Of a stretch of 64,000 nt of DNA, positions 35,057 to 43,863 are shown in pieces. Both the position numbers and the translations under genes were made by a program. Position 1 is the stretch's first letter. Every line of letters begins with the position of its first letter. Location: the NCBI GenBank assembly GCA_017391675.1, contig JAFOXR010000012.1, forward strand, positions 40,615 to 104,614. Direction: 5' to 3'. The DNA is from Muribaculaceae bacterium. Lineage in GTDB: Bacteria > Bacteroidota > Bacteroidia > Bacteroidales > Muribaculaceae. Below the pieces are notes generated by a model. It was not told the DNA's origin. It worked only from the letters and a program-made list of their open reading frames with translations, and made no database searches.

Positions 35057-36598
35057 TCAGAATTTTATAAGTCCACGATATGAAACCGACAATAATGCGC
35101 CAAAGTTGTCACCATATAACTGCCCCTTGTCAAATCCCACTTGACATTTGATATTCAAGTTGGGTAAACCATGCCAACGATATACGCACTCCACCATTCC
35201 TGCTATATTTTCACGCGGTTTAGAGATAGGCATACCTATAGTTCCCAACGACTTAGCATAAGAAAACAACAGCCTGTAGCTCCAGTCCTTGGCAGGTTTA
35301 CCTTCCAGTCCCACATGAAACGCGCGCATTCTATTATCAACATATTTAAGATATCCATCAGTATTATATAATGGGGATTTTACCATAGGAGAGCCGAACG
35401 ACATTCCATAATTGGAATAACCGCTTAGATAGCAATAATTGTTATAGTAATTATCCCCTCCAGTTGCAGCCGTATATATCTTTGTATCTATGCCCTGCTC
35501 TTCCCAATCAGTAGGGGCGTAAAACACAGGGCCGCCTTGATTCATTAAATCCAGGTATTCCACTACACCCCCAGTAAGAATACCCGTTTCCTTGCCTGAA
35601 TCGTATTCAATTCCATAAAGGCCGTCAAATCCATTCATTTTGCCTAGTCCTGAACCGTCTTCCCATGGATTCTGATAATAGGCTTTAAGCACAGTTCCGT
35701 TCTTGAAACGATATCGGCCCATTAAATCTATCGAGCCTACATGATTGCCTTCTACGAAAAACTTATCGCCTTGCACATTTCCACCCGAGCCCGGAATCAT
35801 GGTGCGGAAGAACGATTTAGCCGTAGGCGACATATCAACGGTGGACACCAGTTCCCCTTTTGAATAGTTATAAATCTTTCCTCCAAACTGGCACGACGCC
35901 TGCAATCCAAGTGTAGCCGAGAATGGTTTGTCGGGATTCGTATTGAAATAGCAGCACTTATAATTCAGCCAGTGGTCTTTTGTGATACCGCCGTAATAAT
36001 AATTGTAGTGATTTTCTATCCACCCGTTATCGGTATGCTTATAATAGCCTATTTCTCCCGATATCTGCACCCAGCCATTTGTAAATGGGACATTTTGAGG
36101 CTCAATGAAACCTGCGCGCAATCCAGGTATCGGACGGAAATTAGATGATATTGTCATATCGCCCGAGCTCAACCGGTCATTAAGTATCTTTGAATTCATC
36201 TCCTTAGCCCCAGCAGTAACAAATACGCCGCGGTATTTCAATTCGGCATACAACTGATGTATCCATGCAGCAGCAGGCCGCTCGCCTTTTACCGATAAAC
36301 CTCCTTTAGCCTTATCATAATAAGAATAGTCGGTAGCCGAAGCATACCCGCCCACAAGGGTAGCCCCATACCCGAAGCTGAACCGTTTATCCTTCTCCAA
36401 TCCGCGATGAATGTCCAGCTTCAACAGGCTAGAATTGGTCTGAGTCACTATCCCATGAACATTTGATGACATATAATGCGGAGCGAAGTTCCCACTGCCT
36501 GCCGTACCTATAAATTCAGCGCTATAGTCCAGCGTATATTCCGCCCTGGAATAAAGTCCGACAAGCAGCATAAGAAATATTAATCCTATCTTTTTCAT
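35057..36598 (-). CDS. Wzi-like outer membrane beta-barrel, copy 2
   Basis: A 513-residue barrel of the Wzi family with signal peptide (about 1-19, ending SRAEYTL). It aligns along the full length with copy 1: FRPIPGLRAGF versus FRPMPGVRAGF, and DLMNQGGP, DGLYGIEY and YNTDGY shared. The frame is open further upstream to 36643, but that extension has no signal-peptide character. First gene of the duplicated run (Wzi2, lipoprotein2, Wzi1, lipoprotein1). No other capsule export genes lie next to it. Confidence 0.85.
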   Translation of the reverse strand: MKKIGLIFLMLLVGLYSRAEYTLDYSAEFIGTAGSGNFAPHYMSSNVHGIVTQTNSSLLKLDIHRGLEKDKRFSFGYGATLVGGYASATDYSYYDKAKGGLSVKGERPAAAWIHQLYAELKYRGVFVTAGAKEMNSKILNDRLSSGDMTISSNFRPIPGLRAGFIEPQNVPFTNGWVQISGEIGYYKHTDNGWIENHYNYYYGGITKDHWLNYKCCYFNTNPDKPFSATLGLQASCQFGGKIYNYSKGELVSTVDMSPTAKSFFRTMIPGSGGNVQGDKFFVEGNHVGSIDLMGRYRFKNGTVLKAYYQNPWEDGSGLGKMNGFDGLYGIEYDSGKETGILTGGVVEYLDLMNQGGPVFYAPTDWEEQGIDTKIYTAATGGDNYYNNYCYLSGYSNYGMSFGSPMVKSPLYNTDGYLKYVDNRMRAFHVGLEGKPAKDWSYRLLFSYAKSLGTIGMPISKPRENIAGMVECVYRWHGLPNLNIKCQVGFDKGQLYGDNFGALLSVSYRGLIKF

Positions 36599-36723
36599 TT
36601 CTGTTGTTGTTTCGCATCGTGCATCCCGATGCACTTTATGCATTTTAACTTGCTAAAGTAGTGTTTTTTTTGCACACATCAAAGATGCGTTATTTGAATT
36701 TGCCAAGATTCAAGAAAAAATAA

Positions 36724-36731
36724 TACCTTTG
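36724..36731 (+). promoter_or_regulatory. -7 box for the DUF115/GT42-like gene
   Basis: TACCTTTG (TAnnTTTG), 32 bases before the start at 36763. Confidence 0.62.
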
Positions 36732-36762
36732 TACGGTATAGAACACCAAATAAGACTACATT

Positions 36763-37611
36763 ATGACAAAAATCCAGAATATAATTTCTAAAACTTGGCA
36801 AACAGCATTGAGCGTTATTAAAATAGCGCTTAAGTCAAGACCCTGCAATACGCCTCCTCGCGCTACCGACGGTGATGAGATTGTAGTCCTAGGCAACGGT
36901 CCTTCTCTTAACGACACTATGGCTGCGCACGCCGAATTCCTACAGAAACGCGACCTTTTGGCGGTAAACTTTGCAGCAAACACCCCGGTATTCACGACAC
37001 TCAAGCCCAAGTTCTACATGCTCACCGATCCCGTTTTCTTCAACCGAATGGAACTCGAAAATGTGCAGGATCTATGGAACAATTTTGCCAATAATGTCAA
37101 CTGGGACATGACACTGTTCATACCCACAACAGCTAAACATAACTCGCAATGGCATTCTATAATTGCGCGCAACAAGCACATCAGCATAAGCACCTACAAC
37201 ATGACTCCCGTTGAAGGATTCCACTGGTTTGAGAATTTCGCATTCAGCAATCGAATGGGAATGCCTCGCCCACGCAATGTACTCATTCCTTCCATTATGC
37301 AAGCTATAGCCATGAAATACAGGACTATATATGTAGCAGGAGCCGACCATTCATGGCTAAAGACACTTTCGGTTGACGACGAGAACCGCGTAGTATCCAT
37401 TCAGCCACATTTCTACAAAGAGAAAGAAAGTGAAGAAGAGCGCATTCGCGTTGATTATATGAAAGTAAAACTGCACGAGATACTGGAAAGCATGTGCATA
37501 GCATTCCGCACCTATCACACCATTCAACGCTATGCAAAAACTGTTGGTGCCGACATAATTAATATCACCCCCAACAGCTTTATCGATGCTTTCCCAAGAA
37601 AGAAGCCATAA
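36763..37611 (+). CDS. DUF115/MptE-like or GT42-like protein, possible nonulosonate glycosyltransferase
   Basis: A 282-residue cytoplasmic protein. VVLGNGPSLND (41-51) is the nucleotide-sugar-type loop shared by DUF115/MptE-like proteins and CAZy GT42 sialyltransferases. VNF (68-70), a KPKFYMLTDP segment (81-90), VLIPSIMQAI (173-182) and VAGADHSW (191-198) follow in the order seen in CstII-type GT42 enzymes, with a candidate catalytic His at H216 (PHFY). NITPNSFIDAF near the end parallels the CPNSLL segment of CstII. Some Maf/DUF115 proteins transfer pseudaminic or legionaminic acid. Legionaminate genes nearby make that plausible here, but homology could be only to DUF115. It has its own promoter. 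Confidence 0.6.
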   Translation: MTKIQNIISKTWQTALSVIKIALKSRPCNTPPRATDGDEIVVLGNGPSLNDTMAAHAEFLQKRDLLAVNFAANTPVFTTLKPKFYMLTDPVFFNRMELENVQDLWNNFANNVNWDMTLFIPTTAKHNSQWHSIIARNKHISISTYNMTPVEGFHWFENFAFSNRMGMPRPRNVLIPSIMQAIAMKYRTIYVAGADHSWLKTLSVDDENRVVSIQPHFYKEKESEEERIRVDYMKVKLHEILESMCIAFRTYHTIQRYAKTVGADIINITPNSFIDAFPRKKP

Positions 37612-37612
37612 A

Positions 37613-37650
37613 CAAAAAGAAGTCCAGCAAACGGCTGGACTTCATTTTGT
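37613..37650. terminator. Bidirectional terminator between the GT42-like and PtmE-like genes
   Basis: A perfect 10-bp stem GAAGTCCAGC/GCTGGACTTC (37619-37628 with 37634-37643), flanked by A-rich and T-rich stretches on both sides. Confidence 0.88.
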
Positions 37651-37662
37651 TTCAGTAACATA

Positions 37663-38715
37663 TCAGAATTGCATCTTTCCCAATTGCACTACATCTTGTG
37701 CATGACGGAAGTCGGCAGGCGAACCTATATCTATCCATGTTCCGTTAATAGGAAACTGACGCACTTTGAATCCATTCTTGATGGCATCTTCCAGCATATC
37801 GGTTGCATCGTAGTACTCGCCTTGAGGTATCAACGACAGCATCTCACGCTTTATCATATAGATGCCTGCATTGGCATAGTAATTATATGTGGGCTTTTCC
37901 TCTAGTCCGGTAACATCACCATTCTTTCCATAATGGAATATTGCATATGGGACCGACACCATATAAGGTGTCACAGCCACTGTTATGTCGGCTCCGCTAT
38001 CGGCATGAGATATATACATTTCCTCAAAATTAATATTGGTAAACAGGTCGGAATTCATAATGAGAATTGTATCGTTCTCATAGGACTCAATCAGCGAAAG
38101 CGAACCTATTGTTCCCATTCTCACAGGCTCTTTAACGCACTTAACGCCCACACCTGCCACTGGCTGAGAGAAATGTTCTTCAATCTGTTCTGCCAGATAA
38201 TTCACCGTTACACTGATATTGGAGACTCCATTTTTGGCAAGCGATTCTATATTGTAATCAATAATGCACTTTCCTCCCAATTTAAGCAACGGCTTAGGTG
38301 TATCATTGGTAAGCGGACGGAGCCGTTCTCCCTTTCCTCCTGCCATAAGCACAGCATCTACTGGCAACAGCGACTTCTGGGACGAAAAGTCATACAGAGC
38401 CTTGAGCTTGCCTTCTTGTGTCAAGCGTGGAACCAGTGTCACACGGCTTTCTCGCAATCGACGGATTTCCTTGATGTCAATACTCTCGCCTCGCAATGCT
38501 ATAAAATCGCGATGAACCACTTCCGACAACGAAGTCGCAAGCTCGGCACCGGCTATAAGACACCTGCGTATGTCTCCATCGGTAAGAGAACCTATCACCC
38601 TACCGTCGTCTTCTACAACAAACAGGGTCATAGCACCGCCCGAGAGACTATTGAGCTGCCTCAAGGCATCTATTACCGTAGCACTGGCTTTTATTATATA
38701 CTTATCAACATTCAT
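37663..38715 (-). CDS. CBS-domain nucleotidyltransferase, PtmE-like (GlcN-1-P guanylyltransferase candidate)
   Basis: A 350-residue protein with a CBS pair (about 1-118; GSLTDGDIRR near 42-51) followed by a sugar-phosphate nucleotidyltransferase domain. The glycine-rich nucleotide loop MAGGKGERLRPLT is at 124-136 and the KPLL motif at 141-144. This CBS-plus-transferase layout is that of PtmE of Campylobacter, which makes GDP-glucosamine for legionaminic acid, and of related mannose-1-P/GlcN-1-P enzymes. The legionaminate operon in this window makes the PtmE reading attractive. It starts 4 bases after the ABC permease stop, so it is transcribed with the exporter. Nucleotide (GTP or other) not determinable by eye. 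Confidence 0.75.
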   Translation of the reverse strand: MNVDKYIIKASATVIDALRQLNSLSGGAMTLFVVEDDGRVIGSLTDGDIRRCLIAGAELATSLSEVVHRDFIALRGESIDIKEIRRLRESRVTLVPRLTQEGKLKALYDFSSQKSLLPVDAVLMAGGKGERLRPLTNDTPKPLLKLGGKCIIDYNIESLAKNGVSNISVTVNYLAEQIEEHFSQPVAGVGVKCVKEPVRMGTIGSLSLIESYENDTILIMNSDLFTNINFEEMYISHADSGADITVAVTPYMVSVPYAIFHYGKNGDVTGLEEKPTYNYYANAGIYMIKREMLSLIPQGEYYDATDMLEDAIKNGFKVRQFPINGTWIDIGSPADFRHAQDVVQLGKMQF

Positions 38716-38719
38716 AACA

Positions 38720-40030
38720 TTATTTTATCCAACGGAAGATATCCCACACCGACACTTTCTTTCCATACATAAGAATGCCTCGGCGGTAAATGCGTCCGGC
38801 AAGCCATAAGAATGTCAATGCCGTTCCAAATAGCAAAGCGATACTCAAAGCCAATTCCCATGTAGGCACTCCATAAGGCAAACGAACCATCATCACTATC
38901 GTTGAAGTGAACGGAATGAACGAGCACCACATCGCCAACGGCCCGTCAGGATTCTCTATACAAGCCATTCCAGCCCATAGAGCAAACACTTCTATCATGA
39001 TTATAGGTGTAGTAAACTGAGAAGCGTCACTTGGCTGGTCGGCAGCCGAGCCAAACGCTGCAAACAGCGAACCGTACAGCAAGAATCCCCCGATTCCAAA
39101 TAATAGGAACGAGAATAGCAACTGTCCTATCTTCACTCCAGCAACAGCCCTTATCATATCTTCCAGTTCGGCAGGCAATGGCTCTCCACGAGATGCCGAC
39201 ATGGCATTAATGGTCTCGGTAGCATCGCTCATTCCCATGAAAAGTCCTCCGAAGCCAAATGCAGCACTCACCATCATCATCAATGCTCCCCACACCACAA
39301 GTTGGGTAAAGCCCACCAATGCGACTCCTATTATTTTACCAAGCATAAGTTCTAGTGGCTTGCAACTGCTCACTATCACCTCTACAATGCGGTTGGTCTT
39401 TTCTTCTATCACGCCATTCATTATCATCGCGCCATACATCAGCACGAACATATAGGCAAACATTGCGAATATAATCCCCAATATCTGTGATACTATTGCA
39501 GAACCCGATTCAGCCTCGCCTTCATCGCTCCACAATATCTCACTCACACGCACATCGGCCTTGCTTTTTTCCACCTTCTCCTGGATATCGGGAATTCCCA
39601 GTTCTGCGATGTTTCTATTGGTAATCTCCTCATTGAAGCTACTCTTCAATTGCGATACCAGCGAATTCTGAACTGGCTTATCCGAGAATACCGACAGGTA
39701 TTCACGCTGTGCAAGATTCTGCGGCAACACCACTACTGCATACACGCTATCGCTCGCACTTTCATAGAAATTGCGCGGGTTCTTATTGGCAAGACTATCG
39801 GCACGCAAGAAACGGTATTCTTCCGTATCCTTAATAACATCGGCCAAGCCCGAACCTTCGTCTATGACAACCACAGTCTTCTGGTCGCCATCGTTAAGCC
39901 CCATAAGCAATGCAGGCGCAGCCATACACAGCACGCTAAGCAACGGAATAAGCAATGTCATCACGATGAATGACTTGCGGGCTACTATATTAAGATACTC
40001 TCTTCTTACTATCAAAAACAAACGATTCAT
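38720..40030 (-). CDS. ABC-2 type permease (NatB-like)
   Basis: A 436-residue integral membrane protein with one N-terminal helix (about 20-42), a large soluble loop (about 45-175), and five to six helices in the C-terminal half (about 180-420). This is the pattern of ABC-2 exporters such as NatB. It pairs with the ATPase gene, which ends 15 bases upstream, and is followed 4 bases later by the PtmE-like gene. Substrate unknown; Na+, a lipid or a peptide are typical for relatives. Confidence 0.87.
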   Translation of the reverse strand: MNRLFLIVRREYLNIVARKSFIVMTLLIPLLSVLCMAAPALLMGLNDGDQKTVVVIDEGSGLADVIKDTEEYRFLRADSLANKNPRNFYESASDSVYAVVVLPQNLAQREYLSVFSDKPVQNSLVSQLKSSFNEEITNRNIAELGIPDIQEKVEKSKADVRVSEILWSDEGEAESGSAIVSQILGIIFAMFAYMFVLMYGAMIMNGVIEEKTNRIVEVIVSSCKPLELMLGKIIGVALVGFTQLVVWGALMMMVSAAFGFGGLFMGMSDATETINAMSASRGEPLPAELEDMIRAVAGVKIGQLLFSFLLFGIGGFLLYGSLFAAFGSAADQPSDASQFTTPIIMIEVFALWAGMACIENPDGPLAMWCSFIPFTSTIVMMVRLPYGVPTWELALSIALLFGTALTFLWLAGRIYRRGILMYGKKVSVWDIFRWIK

Positions 40031-40045
40031 AGCACCTCTCCTCCT

Positions 40046-40963
40046 TTAGATTTTTTCGGCTCCATTCACAGCCTCGATAAACACTTCGTGCATGCTTGGC
40101 AATATCTCATGGAATCCAGTCAATTCATATCGGTCGTTCAAGCAAGCAATCACATCTTTCACATTCACACCGCTATTCAATCTTATATAGGTTGAAGTAT
40201 CTCCAGGACGATGAGTCTCGTCGGGTTCCAAGGTGAACATTCCAGGTTCGGGAAGCAACACTCCCTCACGCACTGTCACGGCATAGATATGCTTCTTGAA
40301 ATGGTGACGCACCTTGTTAACATCTCCCTGCAAAACCACCTTCGAATGATTGATAAGCGATATCTGTTCACACACTTCCTCTACCGATCCCATATTGTGT
40401 GTAGAGAAAATTATTGTTGAACCATTTTCACGCAATCTCAATATCTCACGCTTAAGAATCTCGGCATTCACTGGGTCAAAACCAGAAAACGGTTCGTCGA
40501 AAATAAGCAGTTTCGGACGATGTATCACAGTAGCAATGAACTGCACCTTCTGCGCCATACCCTTCGACAGCGCCTCAATTTTCTTATTTCTCCAGTCCGT
40601 CAGCTCAAAACGCTCAAGCCACACCTTCATTTCTGCCTCAACTTCTTTACGAGGCATACCCTTAAGCTGAGCAAGATACATTATCTGGTCGGCAACTTTC
40701 ATCTTCTTGTACAATCCGCGTTCTTCAGGCAGATATCCCATGTCACGAACATCTTCCGGTTTCATCGGCACTCCGTTAAGAAGAATTTCACCGCTATCGG
40801 GTTTAGTTATCTGATTTATAATACGGATAAGCGAAGTCTTACCGGCACCATTCGGCCCTAATAGCCCATATATGCAGCCTTCAGGAATATTCATGCTAAC
40901 ATGGTCGAGAGCACGATGCTTTCCATAATCCTTAACTACATCTTTTATTTCAATAAAATCCAT
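40046..40963 (-). CDS. ABC transporter ATP-binding protein (NatA-like)
   Basis: A 305-residue ATPase. Walker A is GPNGAGKTS at 36-44, and the signature ALSKGMAQKVQ replaces LSGGQ with LSKGM, as often seen in ABC-2 type ATPases. Walker B is LLIFDEPFSG and the switch His is in FSTHNM. About 75 residues follow the ATPase core, typical of DrrA/NatA-type subunits. First gene of an operon with the permease and the PtmE-like enzyme. Confidence 0.93.
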   Translation of the reverse strand: MDFIEIKDVVKDYGKHRALDHVSMNIPEGCIYGLLGPNGAGKTSLIRIINQITKPDSGEILLNGVPMKPEDVRDMGYLPEERGLYKKMKVADQIMYLAQLKGMPRKEVEAEMKVWLERFELTDWRNKKIEALSKGMAQKVQFIATVIHRPKLLIFDEPFSGFDPVNAEILKREILRLRENGSTIIFSTHNMGSVEEVCEQISLINHSKVVLQGDVNKVRHHFKKHIYAVTVREGVLLPEPGMFTLEPDETHRPGDTSTYIRLNSGVNVKDVIACLNDRYELTGFHEILPSMHEVFIEAVNGAEKI

Positions 40964-40991
40964 TTTTTCTTATATAAATTGATTTAGACAG

Positions 40992-40999
40992 CAAAATTA
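40992..40999 (-). promoter_or_regulatory. -7 box for the ABC exporter operon
   Basis: Minus-strand TAATTTTG (TAnnTTTG), 29 bases before the ATPase start. Confidence 0.6.
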
Positions 41000-41052
41000 A
41001 TCGTTTTAACCATATTAGTAATCAAAACAATAAAAAAGTTGCATTACAAATA

Positions 41053-41084
41053 AATAATCATGACAAATAATTGCCATGATTATT
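41053..41084 (-). terminator. Terminator of the U32 family gene
   Basis: A 10-bp stem AATAATCATG/CATGATTATT (41053-41062 with 41075-41084), 13 bases past the stop. The T run on the minus strand is weak. Confidence 0.6.
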
Positions 41085-41096
41085 TTAGACTAACTT

Positions 41097-42371
41097 TTAT
41101 TTTATCTCCCTGTGTTCACCGAGTTTCACCTCTTCAACATTCTTCCACAAGAACATCTTGTCACTCGGGCGTATCTTATCGGCAATCTTTATCGAGAAAC
41201 GCTCACCCTTGCGAGTCATCTCCACCGGCTTAAGGTCTACCCTTATTTCCTCTATCTTCACAGGAACAGCACCAGTTGTAGGTCCAGTAATTATCACCTC
41301 ATCTCCCACATGAAGTTCTCCGGCTTCCATCTGGAATTCAGCCACGCCTATCTTAGAGAAATAGCGAATGCCCTTGGCGCAATATACCTTTATGCGAGTT
41401 GCCGAAGAGCCGTATTTTGATGTCCATTCGCCCAATCGCTGCCCCAAATAATAGCCGTTCCAGAAACCGCGGTTGAAAATAGTAGCCAGACGCTGATCCC
41501 AATCGGCAACCTTCTCTTCGCTGAAAGAGCCATCTATATAAGAGTTAATTGCCTCGTTATAGCAGCTCACTGCTGTACGCACATATTCAGGACCTCTCGC
41601 ACGGCCCTCTATCTTGAACACACGCACCCCGGCATCAATCATCTTATTCATAAAATGAATTGTCTTCAAGTCCTTAGGCGACATTATGTATTGGTTTTCA
41701 ATGTCAAGCTGTTCTCCAGTATCACGATCGGTCACAGTATAGCTCCTACGGCATATCTGTCCGCAAGCACCGCGATTGGCACTGCGGTTCATTTCATGCA
41801 GACTCATATAGCACTTGCCCGAAACAGCCATACACAATGCGCCATGGCAGAACATCTCAATTCTCACAAGTTCCCCATGAGGACCTCTTATGTCATTCTT
41901 AATGATAGACTGATGAATATTGTATACTTGCTCCAGATTCAATTCACGAGCCAGCACCACAACATCGGCATACTGAGAATAGAACTTCACCGCCTCGCTA
42001 TTGGATATATTAACTTGAGTAGAGATATGCACCTCCACTCCTATGCTCCTGGCATAAAGAATAGCAGCAAGATCGCTCGCAATAATAGCCGAGATACGCG
42101 CCTCCTTTGCTGCCTCTATAATCTTGTGCATAGTATCTATGTCGTTATCATAAATCACAGTATTCACTGTGAGATAACTTTTCAGACCATGTTCATGACA
42201 ATAGTCAGCAATTTTGTGCAAATCGTCGATAGTGAAGTTATTCGCCGAATTAGCGCGCATATTCAGCCCTTCAATACCGAAATATATAGCATCAGCGCCA
42301 CCTTGCACAGCAGCAACAAGCGACTCATAAGAGCCAACCGGCGCCATTATCTCTAAATCTTTTCTTTCCAT
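41097..42371 (-). CDS. U32 peptidase family protein, probable tRNA hydroxylation factor (TrhP/YegQ-like)
   Basis: A 424-residue protein of the collagenase-like U32 family. The family core GKCYMSLHEMNRSANRG with GACGQICRR carries the Cys residues expected to hold an Fe-S cluster. The N-terminus ERKDLEIMAPVGSYE is characteristic. Length matches YegQ (TrhP), required for 5-hydroxyuridine at tRNA wobble position 34, more than the longer RlhA. The frame is open to 42425, but a TATCTTTG promoter lies at 42395-42402, so the ATG at 42371 is used. Confidence 0.87.
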   Translation of the reverse strand: MERKDLEIMAPVGSYESLVAAVQGGADAIYFGIEGLNMRANSANNFTIDDLHKIADYCHEHGLKSYLTVNTVIYDNDIDTMHKIIEAAKEARISAIIASDLAAILYARSIGVEVHISTQVNISNSEAVKFYSQYADVVVLARELNLEQVYNIHQSIIKNDIRGPHGELVRIEMFCHGALCMAVSGKCYMSLHEMNRSANRGACGQICRRSYTVTDRDTGEQLDIENQYIMSPKDLKTIHFMNKMIDAGVRVFKIEGRARGPEYVRTAVSCYNEAINSYIDGSFSEEKVADWDQRLATIFNRGFWNGYYLGQRLGEWTSKYGSSATRIKVYCAKGIRYFSKIGVAEFQMEAGELHVGDEVIITGPTTGAVPVKIEEIRVDLKPVEMTRKGERFSIKIADKIRPSDKMFLWKNVEEVKLGEHREIK

Positions 42372-42394
42372 TTCCCGATTTTTGAATACCTTGG

Positions 42395-42402
42395 CAAAGA
42401 TA
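42395..42402 (-). promoter_or_regulatory. -7 box for the U32 gene, fixes its start
   Basis: Minus-strand TATCTTTG, inside the frame extension that would start at 42425, so that longer start is not on the transcript. Confidence 0.68.
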
Positions 42403-42663
42403 CAACCAACTTTTTTAAACAACAAAAGACCTTCACTATTTCACATTAAACACAAAGAAAAAACTATACCTGATATTGACATTTTCAACAAAATACACTA
42501 TATTTACAAGTGAAAATATAATATCATTTAATGCATACAACTGACAACATAATATCACTTAATACCTATACTCCCACGCTCTTACTTACAAATAAAAGGT
42601 GCAACTCAACAAAAGTTGAGACATTCTGTGACTATTATTGTAGTTATTTTCGGTGAAAGAGCG
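42403..42663. other. Intergenic region between the U32 gene and the RND operon
   Basis: About 260 AT-rich bases. I see no gene, repeat or RNA structure in them; the RND promoter and leader follow. Confidence 0.5.
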
Positions 42664-42671
42664 TAACTTTG
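42664..42671 (+). promoter_or_regulatory. -7 box for the RND efflux operon
   Basis: TAACTTTG (TAnnTTTG), with about 95 bases of leader before the first start codon. Confidence 0.65.
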
Positions 42672-42692
42672 CATATGTGCAAGTATTGATAA

Positions 42693-42732
42693 GGAAAAAT
42701 GTTGGGAGCGATACAACTTTTCCCGTCTTTTT
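42693..42732 (+). promoter_or_regulatory. Leader hairpin with T run, possible attenuator of the RND operon
   Basis: GGAAAA (42693-42698) pairs with TTTTCC (42718-42723), and GTTG (42701-42704) with CAAC (42714-42717), leaving a 2-base bulge and the loop GGAGCGATA. A CTTTTT run follows at 42727-42732. It looks like an intrinsic terminator inside the leader. Confidence 0.45.
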
Positions 42733-42772
42733 GCATCAAATAATATTGTAATATTAACTGCTTATACATAAA

Positions 42773-43852
42773 ATGAATAAATATCTTAAATGGGGCATCA
42801 TCGGGGTTATTGCCATCGGTTTTGCCGGTTGGGGTGTATACAATTTAACACCACATGTCAACAGTGAATTGCAAGAAGCTCCAGCTAAAAGCGCCAAAGG
42901 AGGAAAGAAAAGGACTCTTAATGTGAGGGCTGTACGCATCGAGAAACAGGACTTGAGCGACAAGCTCTATGTGAGCGGAAGCCTTCTTCCCGACGAGGAA
43001 GTGGATCTGACTTTCGAAACTTCGGGGAAAATCACCGAGATACATTTCAACGAGGGATCTTTTGTCAAGAAAGGTCAGTTGCTGGCTAAAATCAATGACG
43101 CGCCTCTTCAGGCTCAGCTCAAGAAACTGGAAGTTCAGCTCAAGCTGCATCAGGACCGCTTGTACCGCCAGAATGCCCTGCTTGAAAAGGAAGCTGTGAG
43201 TAAGGAAGCTTTCCAGGAAGCTGAAACTGCACTCGCTACCCTTAAGGCTGAAATAGAACTGATCAAAGCGAATATTGCCCAGACTGAATTGAGAGCGCCA
43301 TTTGACGGCGTCGTGGGACTACGCAATATGAGCCAGGGATCTTATGCTTCACTTTCCACTCCTGTTGCCAAGCTGACAAAGGTGAATCCGCTTAAAGTGG
43401 AATTCAATGTGCCCGAAAAATATGCAGGCATTCTACAGGAAGGAGCCAGTCTCACTTTTACGCTTGAAGGCGACCTTAGCGAGAGAAACGCTAGAGTCTA
43501 CGCACTGGATTCCCGTGTTGACGACGAGACACGCACATTCAGAGTGAGAGCGCATTACGACAATAGCAACCGAAAGCTCATTCCAGGAAGATATGTGAAC
43601 ATATCACTGGCTACCAGCCAGTACAACAACACTCTTGCCGTTCCTAGCGAGGCCATCATTTCCGAAATGGGTATCGACAAGGTTTTCTTGTACAAGAACG
43701 GCACTGCTACACCTGCTGTAATAAAGAAGGGTATCAGAACTGCCGACAAGGTGCAGGTGCTATCGGGCTTGAACATAGGCGATACCGTGATAACAAGCGG
43801 TACTATGCAGATAAGAACAGGACAGAAAGTTACTCTAGACGAAGTTAAATAA
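42773..43852 (+). CDS. RND efflux periplasmic adaptor (membrane fusion protein)
   Basis: A 359-residue adaptor linking the inner-membrane pump to the TolC channel. The N-terminal anchor is a membrane helix (about 7-24) without a lipobox. A barrel-sandwich/lipoyl region, an alpha-hairpin (about 100-170, Leu/Gln-rich), LRAPFDGVVG, and a beta-barrel domain follow in the usual order. It starts the MFP-RND-TolC operon, 11 bases before the pump gene. Confidence 0.94.
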   Translation: MNKYLKWGIIGVIAIGFAGWGVYNLTPHVNSELQEAPAKSAKGGKKRTLNVRAVRIEKQDLSDKLYVSGSLLPDEEVDLTFETSGKITEIHFNEGSFVKKGQLLAKINDAPLQAQLKKLEVQLKLHQDRLYRQNALLEKEAVSKEAFQEAETALATLKAEIELIKANIAQTELRAPFDGVVGLRNMSQGSYASLSTPVAKLTKVNPLKVEFNVPEKYAGILQEGASLTFTLEGDLSERNARVYALDSRVDDETRTFRVRAHYDNSNRKLIPGRYVNISLATSQYNNTLAVPSEAIISEMGIDKVFLYKNGTATPAVIKKGIRTADKVQVLSGLNIGDTVITSGTMQIRTGQKVTLDEVK

Positions 43853-43863
43853 CTGTAGATGCC

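Noticed and set aside
37933..38772. 279-residue open frame opposite the PtmE-like gene
   Set aside because: It lies antisense to a protein with clear CBS and nucleotidyltransferase motifs; composition is that of a shadow frame.
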